From JAHELQ01 sp965603365 (GTDB taxonomy: Bacteria > Acidobacteriota > Aminicenantia > UBA2199): a stretch of DNA of 25,517 nucleotides. The notes under the pieces were generated by a model. The model was not told the DNA's origin, ran no database searches, and saw only the letters and a list, made by a program, of their open reading frames with translations. The DNA is taken from positions 1 to 25,517 of the forward strand of contig CBFDCR010000072.1 of NCBI GenBank assembly GCA_965603365.1, in the 5' to 3' direction. The position numbers and the translations under genes were made by a program. Numbering within the stretch: the stretch's first letter is position 1; each line of letters opens with the position of its first letter. Positions 1-11,000 of the stretch are shown here, in pieces.

Positions 1-400
1 ACCATCGAGTCCATCAAAAACCTTTCCTTTGATTTGATTATCCTGGCCAGTACGGTGCAGTTTTTCCCCGGTTTCGGTTACCTGGAGAGAGTGATTGAGC
101 TGTGCCTCGACCTATTGAATCCGGGGGGCACGCTTCTCATTGCCGACATTATGGATCTGCGGCAGAAGGAGGATTTTAAAAAATCGATAGCTGATTATCA
201 GCGGAGATATTCTCCCGATAAACGGGTCAAAATAGACCTGGAAAGCGAGTTGCATGTACCCCGGGAGTTCTTTAAGGATTTAGGGGCCGAATGTGACCAG
301 ATTGGCGATATCGAAATTTTGCCCCGGCACCAGGGGTTTGAGAACGAATTGAAGTTTCGTTACGATGTCACCCTTCACAAGCGAGAGGCGGGTCAGGCAG
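1..400 (+). other. Methyltransferase domain (C-terminal part) preceding adenylation motif A3
   Basis: This is the visible end of the methyltransferase at the left edge. The SAM-binding glycine loop is outside the window; the post-loop strand and the LNPGGTLLIAD segment are present. It joins directly to sequence typical of the stretch just before A3 (PTTADDAAYIIFTSGS). If A1 and A2 lie upstream, the insertion is between A2 and A3. As I recall, that is the position used by TioN of thiocoraline synthesis, which methylates the cysteine sulfur; backbone N-methylating domains usually sit between A8 and A9. S-methylation of a Cys-like residue is therefore the favoured inference. Confidence 0.75.
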
Positions 401-3400
401 GCGTTCAGCCTTCGCCTCCCCTGAGACGGAGGAAGAGTGTATGGACCGGCTGGCATCTGCATGGATTGGCGACGGATCATGTAAAGACGCCGACGACTGC
501 CGATGACGCGGCCTATATTATCTTCACTTCCGGCTCTACCGGTATCCCGAAGGGCGTTTTGGTTCGGCACAAGCCGGTGATAAACCTCTTTGATTGGGTT
601 AACCGCAGCTTCGGGGTGGGCAGGGATGACCGCCTGTTGTTCGTGACCTCGCTCTGTTTCGATTTATCGGTCTACGATATTTTCGGCATCTTGATCGCCG
701 GCGGCGTGGTGCGAGTCGCCTCCGATGTTGACCGACACGACCCCCGGAGATTGGTGGATATACTGCGGCGGGAGCCGATTACCTTCTGGGACTCTGCGCC
801 CGCCTTACTCCAGCAGTTGGTGCCCTACTTATCCGCCGGTGATTCCGGTCCTGTCAATACAGGCTTGAGGCTGGTTTTTCTAAGCGGCGACTGGATTCCC
901 GTCACCTTGCCGGATATCTTAAAGAGTCCCTTTCCCAACGTCCGGGTGATCGGTCTGGGCGGGGCCACGGAGGCCACGGTGTGGTCCAACTATTTTCCCA
1001 TTGACAGGGTAGATTCCTCCTGGGTCAGCATTCCCTATGGAAAACCGATCCAGAATGCCAAATATTTCATTCTTGATGCAAACCTTACGCCCTGCGCCAT
1101 CGGGGTTGCCGGTGACCTTTATATCGGCGGCGAATGCCTGTGCACCGGCTATGTCAACGAACCGGAATTGACGGCCCGCAGCCTCCTGCCCGATCCCTTC
1201 GGCAAAGACGGGAAACGGTCTATCTACCGGACGGGAGACAACGCCAGGTGGCTGCCGGATGGGAATATGGAGTTTTTGGGGCGCAAGGATTCACAGGTCA
1301 AGATCCGGGGCTTCCGCATCGAATTGGGGGAAATAGAGAGCCTTTTGTTGAATCATGAGGCCGTAAAAGAGGCGGTGGCCGTGGCCAGGGAAGAAGAAGG
1401 GGATAAATACCTGTGCGCCTACATCGTTTCCGATATTGAACTCCGGGGGATCGAATTGAGGGAGTATTTGCTGGATAAATTGCCCACTTATATGGTACCG
1501 GCCTATTTTGTCCGATTGGAAAAGCTTCCATTGACTGCCGGTGGTAAGGTTGACCGCAGAAGTTTACCTCAACCCGGGGAAACAGCCATGGCCAGCGGAA
1601 TCGACTATGCCGCACCAGCAAGTGTGATCGAAAAGACGCTGGCGGAGATCTGGAAAGGGGTATTGGCACGGGAGACCATCGGGGTAAACGACAATTTTTT
1701 TATGATCGGCGGCGATTCGATCAAGTCGCTTCAGATTGCTTCGAGAATGAATGAGGCGGGCTATAGGCTTGAGATCAAAGACCTTTTTCGCTATCCTTCG
1801 ATATCGGCATTGGCTCCCCGGGTCACAGTGGCAGAGCGGACAGCCGACCAGTCCGTCGTTACCGGGACAATACCCTTAACGCCGATCCAGAGTGAATTTT
1901 TCCAGAGGTCTAAAACAGCGCCCCATCATTACAACCAGGCAGTGATGTTCTTTTCGGCAGCAGGGTTTGATGAAGAGGCTGTTAAAACCGTATTGATGAA
2001 GATACAGGAACACCATGATGCCTTGCGAATGAGTTATGAGGAGGTAGACGGAGAGATCATCCAGACGAACCATGGACTGGATTATCCTTTCTCGCTGCCG
2101 GCATACGATCTAAGAGGAAGGGAAGATGTCGGGCAGGTACTGGAAGCAAGGATCAATGAGATTCAGGCCGGCATAAATCTGCAAAATGGCCCGCTTTTAA
2201 AACCGGCCCTGTTTCATTTAGATGATGGAGACCGCCTATTGATGGTCGCCCATCACCTGGTCATAGATGGCCTGTCGTGGCGCATACTCTTCGAAGATAT
2301 TGAGCACCTGTATCGCCAGTATCAAAGGGGTGAGACATTTTCTTTGCCCCCCAAAACCGATTCATTTAAGACCTGGGCAGAGGCATTGACAGCGTATGCC
2401 GACAAGGAAGCAGTTCTAAGAGAAAAACCCTACTGGGCCCGGCTGGAATCGGCATCGGTTCCGGTGATTCCCAGAGATTTTGAGAGGGGAACCAACTATC
2501 GAAAAGATGCAGAGCGACTCTCCTTTAGCCTGGATGAGGAAAAAACGAGTCACCTGCTCATGGATGTGAACCGGGCTTTCGCTACTGAGATCAACGATAT
2601 ACTGTTGACGGCCCTGGGTCTGGGAATTCGGCAAACCTTCGGACATGAAAAAGTGTTGTTGACCGTGGAAGGTCACGGCCGACAGGAAATCTCAAAGGAA
2701 TTGGATGTGAGTCGAACCGTTGGTTGGTTTACAACGGTTTATCCGCTGCTGCTCGAGGTCTCTCATGCCGACGATCTGGCGCGGCAGATTAAAGAGATAA
2801 AAGAGAGTTTGCGACAGGTGCCCAATAAGGGAATCGGTTATGGAATTTTGAAATATTTAACCTCCGCCGTGCACATAGAAGAGATGGATTTTAGCTCGAA
2901 TCCCCAGATTGGTTTTAATTATCTGGGACAATTTGATGTGGATTTAGAACAGATCTCCTTCAGGGTGGCCGAAGAATCGGTGGGCACTATTCAAAGCCCC
3001 GGGGGGAGAAGGGAATTTGAATTGGAGGTAGCCGGGTTGATAGCCGATAATCGGCTGGTCATGTCGGTTACCTTTAATAAAAATCAATTTAAAAGGGAAA
3101 CCGTCGAAGTGCTCTTGAACCGTTTTCAAACAGAATTGTGCCGTATTATATCCTACTGTTTGTCCCGAGAAAAGAGAGAACTGACACCGTCCGATTTAAC
3201 CTATCGGGGGCTGTCGATAGCCGTTCTCGATCGGTTGGCAGCCCAATATCCCATAGAGGATATATATACATTATCCCCAATGCAGGAGGGCATGTTATTT
3301 CATGCGCTCTATGACCCCTCTTCCACTGCCTATTTTATGCAAATCTCGTATCGTCTTCATGTGCATGGAAGGTTAGAGGTTTCACGGGTGAAAGAGAGTT

Positions 3401-4725
3401 TGAATGTGCTAATGGCCCGCTACCAGGTCCTGCGTACTGCCTTTATTTATGAGGGGCTTGACCGTCCGCTGCAGGTGGTACTAAATGAGCACCAGATAGA
3501 TTTTTACTATGAAGATATACGGGAAGCGACCACGGAGAAAAGAGAAGCATTTATCGGCGAATTCAAAGACAGAGATAGACGGGTTGGCTTTGACCTGGGT
3601 AAAGGCAGGTTGATGCGGGTGGCGCTCATCCGGCTGGGGGATGTAGAATACGAGTTTATCTGGAGTTTTCATCACATCTTGATGGACGGTTGGTGTACCG
3701 GCATATTGATCTCCGAATTTTTCCGGATTTATCACACTCTCCTGGAAAACAGGCCGGTTCGGCTGCCCCCTGCCAGAGCATACAAAACCTATATAGAATG
3801 GCTGGAGCAGCAAAATAGAGAGGAATCCCGAAATTACTGGTTGAATTATTTGGACGGTTATGATCGGGCCGCCGGTATTTCAAACATAAACAGAGTAAAG
3901 GCTCCGGGAAAGGGATATAAAAATGAACAGATCGTTATGGCGGTGACAGAGAAAGTAACGGCCGATTTGAATAAGCTGGCGAGACGAAATCATGTTACCT
4001 TAAATACGACCCTGCAAACGGCCTGGGGCATACTCCTGGGGAAATACAACGGCAGTAGGGATGTGGTATTCGGGGCGGCGGTATCGGGGCGGCCTGCCGA
4101 GGTGGAAGGGGTGGAATCGATGGTGGGATTGTTTACCAATACAATTCCGGTTCGTATTCGATACGAAGACGGAGACACACGGGAAAATCGTTTTAATGAA
4201 TTGCTCCGGGAGGTTCAGCAGGCAGCAGTAGATAGTGAGCCCCACCATTACTATCCCTTAGCCGAAATCCAATCCCGGAGTATACTGAAACAGGACTTAA
4301 TAGATCATATCCTGGTATTCGAGAGTTTTCCGACGGCGCAGCAGATCGATGTCCATGACGACACCGGCGAGGAAGAGCAGGTGGGCGCGGCAGTGGAGTT
4401 GTTGGCAATGGAATTACACTCCCAGACCAATTATGATTTTAATCTTATACTGGTGCCGGGAGAGCGATTGACGCTAAGATTCATGTACAATGCCGGTGTA
4501 TATGAACGGGAATTTGTAGATAGAACATTGAGACACTTTCTCCGGATAATCGAGCAGGTGTTACTCGATGAAGCGATTCCGGTTACCGAACTGACACTTT
4601 TGACCGCAGAGGAAAAGAGTGAATCGATTAAAATGGTGAAGGACCAGAGGGGTCAATCATCTACTGAAGATGCTAAAACAGAGAGCGATCGTTTCGACAA
4701 TAGAGAAGCAAATTTTAACTTTTAG
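1..4725 (+). CDS. NRPS, 5'-partial: MT(end)-A(Cys-like)-T-E-C
   Basis: The frame is open from base 1, so the gene starts upstream; the TTG at 34 is only an internal codon. Residues here count from base 1. Residues 1-127 are the end of a class I methyltransferase (LNPGGTLLIADI; closing NELKFRYDVTLH). Adenylation motifs follow: A3 TSGSTGIPKG (~175), A4 FDLSVYDIFG (~220), A5 GGATEATVW (~320), A10 GGKVDRRSL (~514). The carrier domain has GGDSIKSL (Ser573), the form usual before an epimerase. The epimerization domain (~625-1050) has HHLVIDG (His751) and NYLGQFD. The final condensation domain (~1085-1535; HHILMDG, His1224) has the SPMQEGMLFH opening typical of D-L condensation. My hand reading of the specificity code is D-L-Y-D-F-S-L-V-W-K, close to cysteine (DLYNLSLIWK). 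The module should therefore add a D-Cys-like residue. The protein ends in a linker and FNF. Family certain; substrate inferred. Confidence 0.95.
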   Translation, partial: TIESIKNLSFDLIILASTVQFFPGFGYLERVIELCLDLLNPGGTLLIADIMDLRQKEDFKKSIADYQRRYSPDKRVKIDLESELHVPREFFKDLGAECDQIGDIEILPRHQGFENELKFRYDVTLHKREAGQAGVQPSPPLRRRKSVWTGWHLHGLATDHVKTPTTADDAAYIIFTSGSTGIPKGVLVRHKPVINLFDWVNRSFGVGRDDRLLFVTSLCFDLSVYDIFGILIAGGVVRVASDVDRHDPRRLVDILRREPITFWDSAPALLQQLVPYLSAGDSGPVNTGLRLVFLSGDWIPVTLPDILKSPFPNVRVIGLGGATEATVWSNYFPIDRVDSSWVSIPYGKPIQNAKYFILDANLTPCAIGVAGDLYIGGECLCTGYVNEPELTARSLLPDPFGKDGKRSIYRTGDNARWLPDGNMEFLGRKDSQVKIRGFRIELGEIESLLLNHEAVKEAVAVAREEEGDKYLCAYIVSDIELRGIELREYLLDKLPTYMVPAYFVRLEKLPLTAGGKVDRRSLPQPGETAMASGIDYAAPASVIEKTLAEIWKGVLARETIGVNDNFFMIGGDSIKSLQIASRMNEAGYRLEIKDLFRYPSISALAPRVTVAERTADQSVVTGTIPLTPIQSEFFQRSKTAPHHYNQAVMFFSAAGFDEEAVKTVLMKIQEHHDALRMSYEEVDGEIIQTNHGLDYPFSLPAYDLRGREDVGQVLEARINEIQAGINLQNGPLLKPALFHLDDGDRLLMVAHHLVIDGLSWRILFEDIEHLYRQYQRGETFSLPPKTDSFKTWAEALTAYADKEAVLREKPYWARLESASVPVIPRDFERGTNYRKDAERLSFSLDEEKTSHLLMDVNRAFATEINDILLTALGLGIRQTFGHEKVLLTVEGHGRQEISKELDVSRTVGWFTTVYPLLLEVSHADDLARQIKEIKESLRQVPNKGIGYGILKYLTSAVHIEEMDFSSNPQIGFNYLGQFDVDLEQISFRVAEESVGTIQSPGGRREFELEVAGLIADNRLVMSVTFNKNQFKRETVEVLLNRFQTELCRIISYCLSREKRELTPSDLTYRGLSIAVLDRLAAQYPIEDIYTLSPMQEGMLFHALYDPSSTAYFMQISYRLHVHGRLEVSRVKESLNVLMARYQVLRTAFIYEGLDRPLQVVLNEHQIDFYYEDIREATTEKREAFIGEFKDRDRRVGFDLGKGRLMRVALIRLGDVEYEFIWSFHHILMDGWCTGILISEFFRIYHTLLENRPVRLPPARAYKTYIEWLEQQNREESRNYWLNYLDGYDRAAGISNINRVKAPGKGYKNEQIVMAVTEKVTADLNKLARRNHVTLNTTLQTAWGILLGKYNGSRDVVFGAAVSGRPAEVEGVESMVGLFTNTIPVRIRYEDGDTRENRFNELLREVQQAAVDSEPHHYYPLAEIQSRSILKQDLIDHILVFESFPTAQQIDVHDDTGEEEQVGAAVELLAMELHSQTNYDFNLILVPGERLTLRFMYNAGVYEREFVDRTLRHFLRIIEQVLLDEAIPVTELTLLTAEEKSESIKMVKDQRGQSSTEDAKTESDRFDNREANFNF

Positions 4726-4735
4726 GTGGTGAGGA

Positions 4736-6421
4736 ATGCATAAGGCAATCGATTGTTTGATCGTCGGTCATAATGAGATGGATTTTCGGGAATATGAGAA
4801 GGCCGTAAGGCAGATGGGTACGAATTCCGGAGCCTACCGGGATCTCAATTTAAATTTTCTCCGCTATAATAACAAACCATACCAGCCAGCCGAGGTTTTT
4901 AATCTATTTTGCGCTGATGACCGGGAGGCAAAGATTTCTGTTAAACCCATCGACATGCTGGATACCTTCAGCGCCACCATTGCCTATCTGGGCACCTATT
5001 TAGATCGAAGAGGTTTTACCTTCGATTACATTCACTCTTTTCAGGAAGAGAAGGCAGAGTTTCGGGAAAAATTGATGAGGGGCAATATCTTAACGATCGC
5101 CATTACTACCACTCTATACGTGGCAGTTCTGCCTATACTCGAAATCATCAATTTTATAAGAGAGTATAACCACACTGTTAGAATAATCGTCGGCGGCCCC
5201 TTTGTCTCTACCCAGGCTCGGCTTCTCGACAAAAGCCAATTGGAATATCTGTTTAAATCCACCATTGGTGCCGATTTCTATGTGAATAGTCACCAGGGGG
5301 AAGCTGCATTGGCCCAGATCATCAATGCCTTAAAAAACAATATGCCCCTGGAGAACATAGCCAATATATACTATAAAACCGACAAGAGCTATGTGTCCAC
5401 CTCGGTTTCAAAAGAAAGCAATAAGATTACTGACAATATGGTGAATTGGCACCTGTTTTCAGATAAACCCCGTGCCCAAGTTATGGTCAGGACTTCAATG
5501 TCCTGCCCCTTTTCCTGTGCCTTTTGCGGCTATCCTGAACATGCCGGCAGCTACCAGGTAGCCGATATAAGTGCCGTAGAAAGAGAGTTAGATTCGTTGG
5601 CCAGAATTGGCTCGGTAAGGAGCGTATATTTTATTGACGATACCTTCAATATACCCACAGATCGATTCAAAAAGATTCTCAGGATGCTTTTAAAGAACAG
5701 ATATGATTTTAAATGGCATTCATATTTCAGGTGCCAGTTTGCCGATAGAGAGATGGTGGAGTTGATGAAGGAGAGCGGCTGTGAAGGGGTTTTTCTGGGG
5801 ATCGAATCGGGGAGCAATCACATTCTGCAAAACATGAATAAGGCAGCCCGGGTGGAAAAATATCTGGAGGGAATTGCCTTACTAAAGGAGTACGATATCG
5901 TCACCCATGGGAATTTTATAATAGGCTTTCCCGGAGAGACCCGGGAAACGGTGCGGGATACAGTGGAATTTATCGAGGCAAGTGGACTCGATTTTTTCCG
6001 GGCTCAGCTCTGGTTTTGTGAGGCGGTTACCCCCATCTGGAAAGAGAGGGGAAAGTATAACATTGAAGGCGAGAGATTTGAGTGGCGTCATACCACGATG
6101 GATTCCCGGGCCGCGGCTGAACTCATCGATGATATATTTTTATCGGTAAAAAAACCGCTTTGGCTGCCCCAGTATAACTTTAACTTTGACAGTCTCTGGC
6201 ATTTGATTCACCAGGGGCTGAGTCTGGAAATGGTCAAGAATTTTTTGCAGGCCTTTAACCTGGGGATACAGGAAAAATTGACGGGGAAATCCCGGGGTGA
6301 AGTCAGCTATGAGGTGATATGCCGATTAAAAAATTTTCACCGAAACGGCAGTCAGACCAATGATCTCAACGAATCGCCCCAACATACAATCAATCATCCG
6401 GCTGCCGAATTTTCTTTTTAG
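4736..6421 (+). CDS. PhpK-like B12-binding-domain radical SAM protein (copy 1)
   Basis: The 561-residue protein has an N-terminal cobalamin-binding-like half (~1-200; a VGGPFVST segment near 158) and a radical SAM core with C257-x3-C261-x2-C264 (SCPFSCAFCGYP) to bind the 4Fe-4S cluster. FIDDTFN and FIIGFPGET follow, as in class B radical SAM enzymes. The start (DCLIVGHNEMDF... GAYRDLN) and overall plan resemble the PhpK family, whose founder methylates phosphorus in phosalacine synthesis; many relatives are probably methyltransferases on unactivated carbon. The substrate here is unknown, most likely the peptide or one of its amino acids. ATG 4736 lies 10 bases after the previous stop, with a purine-rich GGTGGTGAGG ahead of it. 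Copy 2 follows after 18 bases. Compared with copy 2 it has a roughly 30-residue C-terminal extension ending AAEFSF, which resembles the NRPS tails. Radical SAM assignment is firm; the PhpK subfamily is from memory. Confidence 0.9.
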   Translation: MHKAIDCLIVGHNEMDFREYEKAVRQMGTNSGAYRDLNLNFLRYNNKPYQPAEVFNLFCADDREAKISVKPIDMLDTFSATIAYLGTYLDRRGFTFDYIHSFQEEKAEFREKLMRGNILTIAITTTLYVAVLPILEIINFIREYNHTVRIIVGGPFVSTQARLLDKSQLEYLFKSTIGADFYVNSHQGEAALAQIINALKNNMPLENIANIYYKTDKSYVSTSVSKESNKITDNMVNWHLFSDKPRAQVMVRTSMSCPFSCAFCGYPEHAGSYQVADISAVERELDSLARIGSVRSVYFIDDTFNIPTDRFKKILRMLLKNRYDFKWHSYFRCQFADREMVELMKESGCEGVFLGIESGSNHILQNMNKAARVEKYLEGIALLKEYDIVTHGNFIIGFPGETRETVRDTVEFIEASGLDFFRAQLWFCEAVTPIWKERGKYNIEGERFEWRHTTMDSRAAAELIDDIFLSVKKPLWLPQYNFNFDSLWHLIHQGLSLEMVKNFLQAFNLGIQEKLTGKSRGEVSYEVICRLKNFHRNGSQTNDLNESPQHTINHPAAEFSF

Positions 6422-6439
6422 GCCAGACAAAGGAGAAAA

Positions 6440-8047
6440 ATGGATAGAGCAATCGACTGCCTATTAATCGGTCACAACCAGACCAAATTTACGCTGTATG
6501 AACAGACAGTCAGGGAAATGGGGCTAAATTCCGGTGCATATCGGGATCTCAATCAAAATATGATCCGCTACAATAACCGGCAGTTGAGCGCGGCCGATAC
6601 CTTCAATTTATTCTGCAGCGATGACCAGCGGGTCCAACCGATCAAGAGGGTAGAATCTTTTAATGCCGCCATCGCCTACCTGGGGACATACTTATCCAGA
6701 AGGGGATTAACGTTTGATTACGTTAATTCTTTTCAGGATGAGAAAGAGGAACTGTCAGAAAAATTGCAGCATGAGCGGTTCCGAGTGGCCGCCATTATCA
6801 CCACCCTCTATGTGACACCGACGCCGATTATTGAAATTATCGATTTCATCAGAGAGTACAATCAAGAGGTCAAAATAGTGGTGGGCGGGCCGTTTGTTTC
6901 CACCAGGGTACGGACCCTGGAGGTCAGGGAACTGGACTATTTACTGGATTCGATCATCGGTGCCGACTATTATGTAAATAGTTCCCAGGGAGAAACCGCA
7001 CTGGTGAAAATCATTCAGGCTCAAAAAAACGGTTCACCTCAGGAGAATATAAATAATATTTATTACCGGGAGGGGGGAAAATATGTCTCCACCCCGATTT
7101 TGAAGGAAGAAAACAAATTGTCCGACAATATGGTCAATTGGGATTTATTTGCCGATAGGGTCGGCGAGTTTGTCAATGTAAGAACGGCCATATCGTGCCC
7201 CTTCTCCTGTGCCTTCTGTGGATTCCCCAGGCATGCCGGAGAGTACCAGACAGCAGGGGTGGAGGGCATAGAGGCAGAGTTAAATAGGCTGCACCGTATC
7301 AAAACCGTAAAGAGTCTACTTTTTGTAGACGACACCTTTAATATTCCTGTAAAAAGATTCAAAGAAATTCTCAGGATGATGGTCAGAAACAAATACAACT
7401 TTAAATGGAATGCCAACTTCCGCTGCCAATTTGCCGATCGGGAGACCCTGGAACTGATGAAAGAGAGCGGCTGCCAGAGTGTTTTTTTAGGCATCGAATC
7501 GGGCCATGATCAGATTTTGAAAAATATGAACAAGGCCGTAAAGGTGGAGGCGTATCTCAGAGGCATCGCCTTGTTGAAGGAGTATGCAATTCCGACTTTT
7601 GGCAGCTTTATCATCGGTTTTCCGGGCGAAACCCACCGGACCGCCAGGGATACGATAAAGTTTATTAAAGAGAGCGGCCTGGATTTTTACCGGGCGCAGT
7701 TATGGTACTGCGAACCCATTACCCCGGTCTGGCAGGAGAGAGAAAAGTACGGCCTCAGGGGTGAAAGTTTTGAGTGGAGCCACGACACCATGGATTCGAA
7801 GACCGCTTGCCACATCATCGAGCAAATGATTTTATCCATCCACAAACCGATCAGGTTTCCCCAATACTATTTTGATTATGACACCGTTATGCAGTTGACC
7901 CACAAGGGCTTTACCCTGGACCAGGTAAAACAGTTTTTAATGATTTTTAACGATGCCGTCAGGGAGAAATTACCGGCTTCATCGCGCAAGGAGGTGAGTT
8001 TTGATATTGTCATGCGGTTGAGAAAGCTGGGATCACTTCGAGAATAA
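6440..8047 (+). CDS. PhpK-like B12-binding-domain radical SAM protein (copy 2)
   Basis: The 535-residue protein is collinear with copy 1 over nearly its whole length. The shared start is DCLLIGHNQ, VGGPFVST falls near 154, the cluster motif is C253-x3-C257-x2-C260 (SCPFSCAFCGFP), and FVDDTFN and FIIGFPGET follow. It is a putative cobalamin-dependent radical SAM methyltransferase acting on the peptide or a building block; substrate unknown. AGGAG (6431-6435) precedes ATG 6440. It ends soon after the RLRKLG segment and lacks the linker and FSF tail of copy 1. The sequences have diverged clearly (for example GYPEHAG against GFPRHAG), so this is an old duplication, and the two may act on different positions. 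Copy 2 reads in good condition with no lost motif. Confidence 0.9.
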   Translation: MDRAIDCLLIGHNQTKFTLYEQTVREMGLNSGAYRDLNQNMIRYNNRQLSAADTFNLFCSDDQRVQPIKRVESFNAAIAYLGTYLSRRGLTFDYVNSFQDEKEELSEKLQHERFRVAAIITTLYVTPTPIIEIIDFIREYNQEVKIVVGGPFVSTRVRTLEVRELDYLLDSIIGADYYVNSSQGETALVKIIQAQKNGSPQENINNIYYREGGKYVSTPILKEENKLSDNMVNWDLFADRVGEFVNVRTAISCPFSCAFCGFPRHAGEYQTAGVEGIEAELNRLHRIKTVKSLLFVDDTFNIPVKRFKEILRMMVRNKYNFKWNANFRCQFADRETLELMKESGCQSVFLGIESGHDQILKNMNKAVKVEAYLRGIALLKEYAIPTFGSFIIGFPGETHRTARDTIKFIKESGLDFYRAQLWYCEPITPVWQEREKYGLRGESFEWSHDTMDSKTACHIIEQMILSIHKPIRFPQYYFDYDTVMQLTHKGFTLDQVKQFLMIFNDAVREKLPASSRKEVSFDIVMRLRKLGSLRE

Positions 8048-8089
8048 TATATCGGGTGGCGAAAGAACAGGAGCGATTAGGAGACCAAT

Positions 8090-11000
8090 ATGTATAAATT
8101 AAGTGAGGACGAATTGTTGTTGTTTAGTGCCGATTTTGTCAGGCAAAAGGAGTACTGGTCAAAAAAATTGTCTGGGAACGTGGAAAAGACGGAAATTTTA
8201 GCCGGCGGTGATAAAGATCAAATAGATTCAAAAAATATCGACCGGCTTGAAATCTCTATTCCCCATCACCTATCCGCCGGGATAATAAACCTGGGCAGTC
8301 AATCGAACCTGTCGATTTTTATCATATTGTTGGCCGGTTTAAAAGCATTAATATATAGATATACCAACAAAACAGACATTACCGTGCTGTCACCGGTGAA
8401 TAAACTGCGCATATCCGAGGAGACTATAAACAATTGCCTGACGATCCGGGACCAGGTCAACGGCGAGATGACATTTAAAGATTTGCTGCTCAGGATAAGA
8501 ACATCCACCCTGGAGGCCTATGATAACCAGGATTATCCTTTTGACAGGTTGATGGAATATTTGTTCCCGGAAGCCCGGGACCGGGGCCATCACTTAATCT
8601 CCGCCATTGCCTGCTCATTGGGAAATATTCACGAAAACAGGGATATGGAGATGATGGGGAGTAAGCTCCATTTTTCTTTCCTTCGGCAGCCAGAACAGAT
8701 CACCGGGAACATCGTGTTTGATGCGGATGTATACGGGCAGGCTGACATCGAGAGGATGTTAAAACATTTACTGGCAATACTGGCAGAATCGGTAGCGAAC
8801 GTCAATATAAAAATCGCCGGGATTTCATTTTTGGCGGCTGCCGAAAAGAACCAGTTGATCTCTGTTTTGAATGACACAGAGGTGAAAGATCATTACAGTA
8901 AAGTGGTAATAGAATTATTTGAAGAGCAGGCGGCGAAACAAACGGATCATACAGCGGTGGTATACCGGGATGAGCGGCTCACCTTTGGCCAGTTGAATGA
9001 CAGCGCCGATCAATGGGCCCGGGTATTGGCGCAGAAAGGCATAAAAACCAACAGCCTGACTGGCCTGATGGCAGAACCCTGCAAGGAGATGGTAGTGGGA
9101 ATCATGGCCGTACTGAAGGCCGGCGGCGCCTATCTGCCCATTGAACCTGAATCCCCCGATCATAGGATCACCTACATGTTAAACGACAGCCATGCAAGAG
9201 TATTATTGACCCGTAAACATTTGAAAGGGAGGGTACAATTTGAGGGAGAAACCATAGATATTGAAGATAAAGAGCTATATGAAGGGGACAGTGGGAATTT
9301 AAATAATAGGTATTTGGCCGCCGATCTATTGTATTTGATTTATACTTCCGGCACCACCGGCAAACCCAAGGGGGTATTAATTTCCAATGAAAACCTGATG
9401 AACTATATCAATTGGACGGTAAGGGAGATTCACCTAAATGCGGAAGATCGGGCCATATTGACATCATCGTTTGCCTATGACGCACTCTATACCCAGTTTT
9501 TCGCATCCATTTTATATGGCGGTGAACTGCACGTGATTTCCCGGGAGACATTTTTGATTCCTGAAATATTGATAAAATATTTAAATGAAAAGGCCATCAC
9601 CTACATAAAAGTAACCCCCTCTCTGTTTAAGGTGATTGTCCGGAGTGCCGATTTTTCAGGACCGATGTTTCGGAAGTTGAAATTTATCATGTTAGGCGGT
9701 GAACCGATCAACGTAAAGGACGTGGACCTGGCCCACACCATTTGCCCCCATGTTCAAATGATGAACCACTATGGGCCTACGGAAACAACGATCGGCTCGC
9801 TGGCCACATTCATTGATTTTAACAAATTTGCCGATTTTCGACCTAGCCCCACCATTGGCAAACCGATCGATAACACCCGTGTATACATCCTGGATGAAAA
9901 TTTGCAGTTGCTGCCCGCCGGAGTGCCCGGCGAACTCTGCATCGGGGGCGAAGGGGTCGGCGTGGGTTATTTAAACAGCCCCGAGCTCACGGGGGAAAAA
10001 TTTACAGCCGATCCTTTTTGTGACGGGGACAGGTTGTACCGCACCGGAGACCTGGCCCGGTGGCTGACCGATGGCAGCATCAAATTATTGGGCCGGCTGG
10101 ACGATCAAATCAAGATAAGGGGAAACAGGGTCGAGTTGGGGGAGATCGAGTCGAGGCTTCTCAAGCATGATGCCGTGAGGGAAGTGGTGGTCATCGATAG
10201 GGAAGACAGGAGCGGGGACAGGTATATCTGTGCCTATATCGTTGCCGATAAAGAGGTTTCGCCCTGCCAATTGAGAGAGTATCTGGCAATAGAACTGCCG
10301 CCGTATATGATTCCTGCCTATTTTGTACAATTGGATAGGATTCCCTTGACAGAGCATAATAAGGTAAATAGAAAGGCACTGCCGGTTCCCGACATATCCG
10401 AAGACGGTCAAACAGCGGGCCCGCGGGATGCACTCGAGGAAAAGCTGGTGGGAATATGGGCCGGGCTGCTGGGATTAAAGGAGGAGAGGATCGGCATCGA
10501 TTCAAACTTTTTCGAGCTAGGTGGACATTCATTAAAGACCATCAACCTGACATCCCTGATCCATAGGGAGTTAAACGTAAAAGTTCCCCTGGCGCAAATA
10601 TTCGAGAATCCAACTATCAGGGGATTGGCGCAGTACATCAAAGAGGCTGACCGGGAAAGGTATTGCCCGATTGAACCTGCTTGCGAAAAAGAGTTTTATG
10701 TTTTATCTTCTGCCCAGAAGAGGATGTATGTGCTCCAGCAGATGGAGCCGGCCAGTACCGCTTACAATATATCGTGGCTGATTCCCTTAGACGAGACGTT
10801 TGAGCCGGCCAGACTGGAAGAGATATTTGAGAGGTTGATTCAAAGACATGAAAGCCTGAGAACTTCGCTCCGGCTAATAGATGACCGGCCTGTCCAGAGG
10901 ATACATGAACGCGTCGATTTCCGGGTCCATTATTATGACCTGGCCTCATCCGTGACCCTGGAAGGCATATTGGGCCAATTTGCAAAACCCTTTGACCTGG

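Noticed and set aside
34..36. TTG as the start of the first gene
   Set aside because: The reading frame is open to base 1, and the residues before it (SIKNLSFD) continue the methyltransferase domain, so the gene begins upstream.
1134..1358. Short plus-strand frames inside larger genes (also 9771-9974, 22870-23076, 23425-23616)
   Set aside because: They lie in alternate frames within conserved adenylation or methyltransferase coding sequence and resemble no protein.
7063..7494. Minus-strand open frame of 143 codons, and many similar antisense frames across the window
   Set aside because: Each lies opposite a clear NRPS or radical SAM gene, shows no recognisable domain, and has no independent spacing or ribosome binding site.
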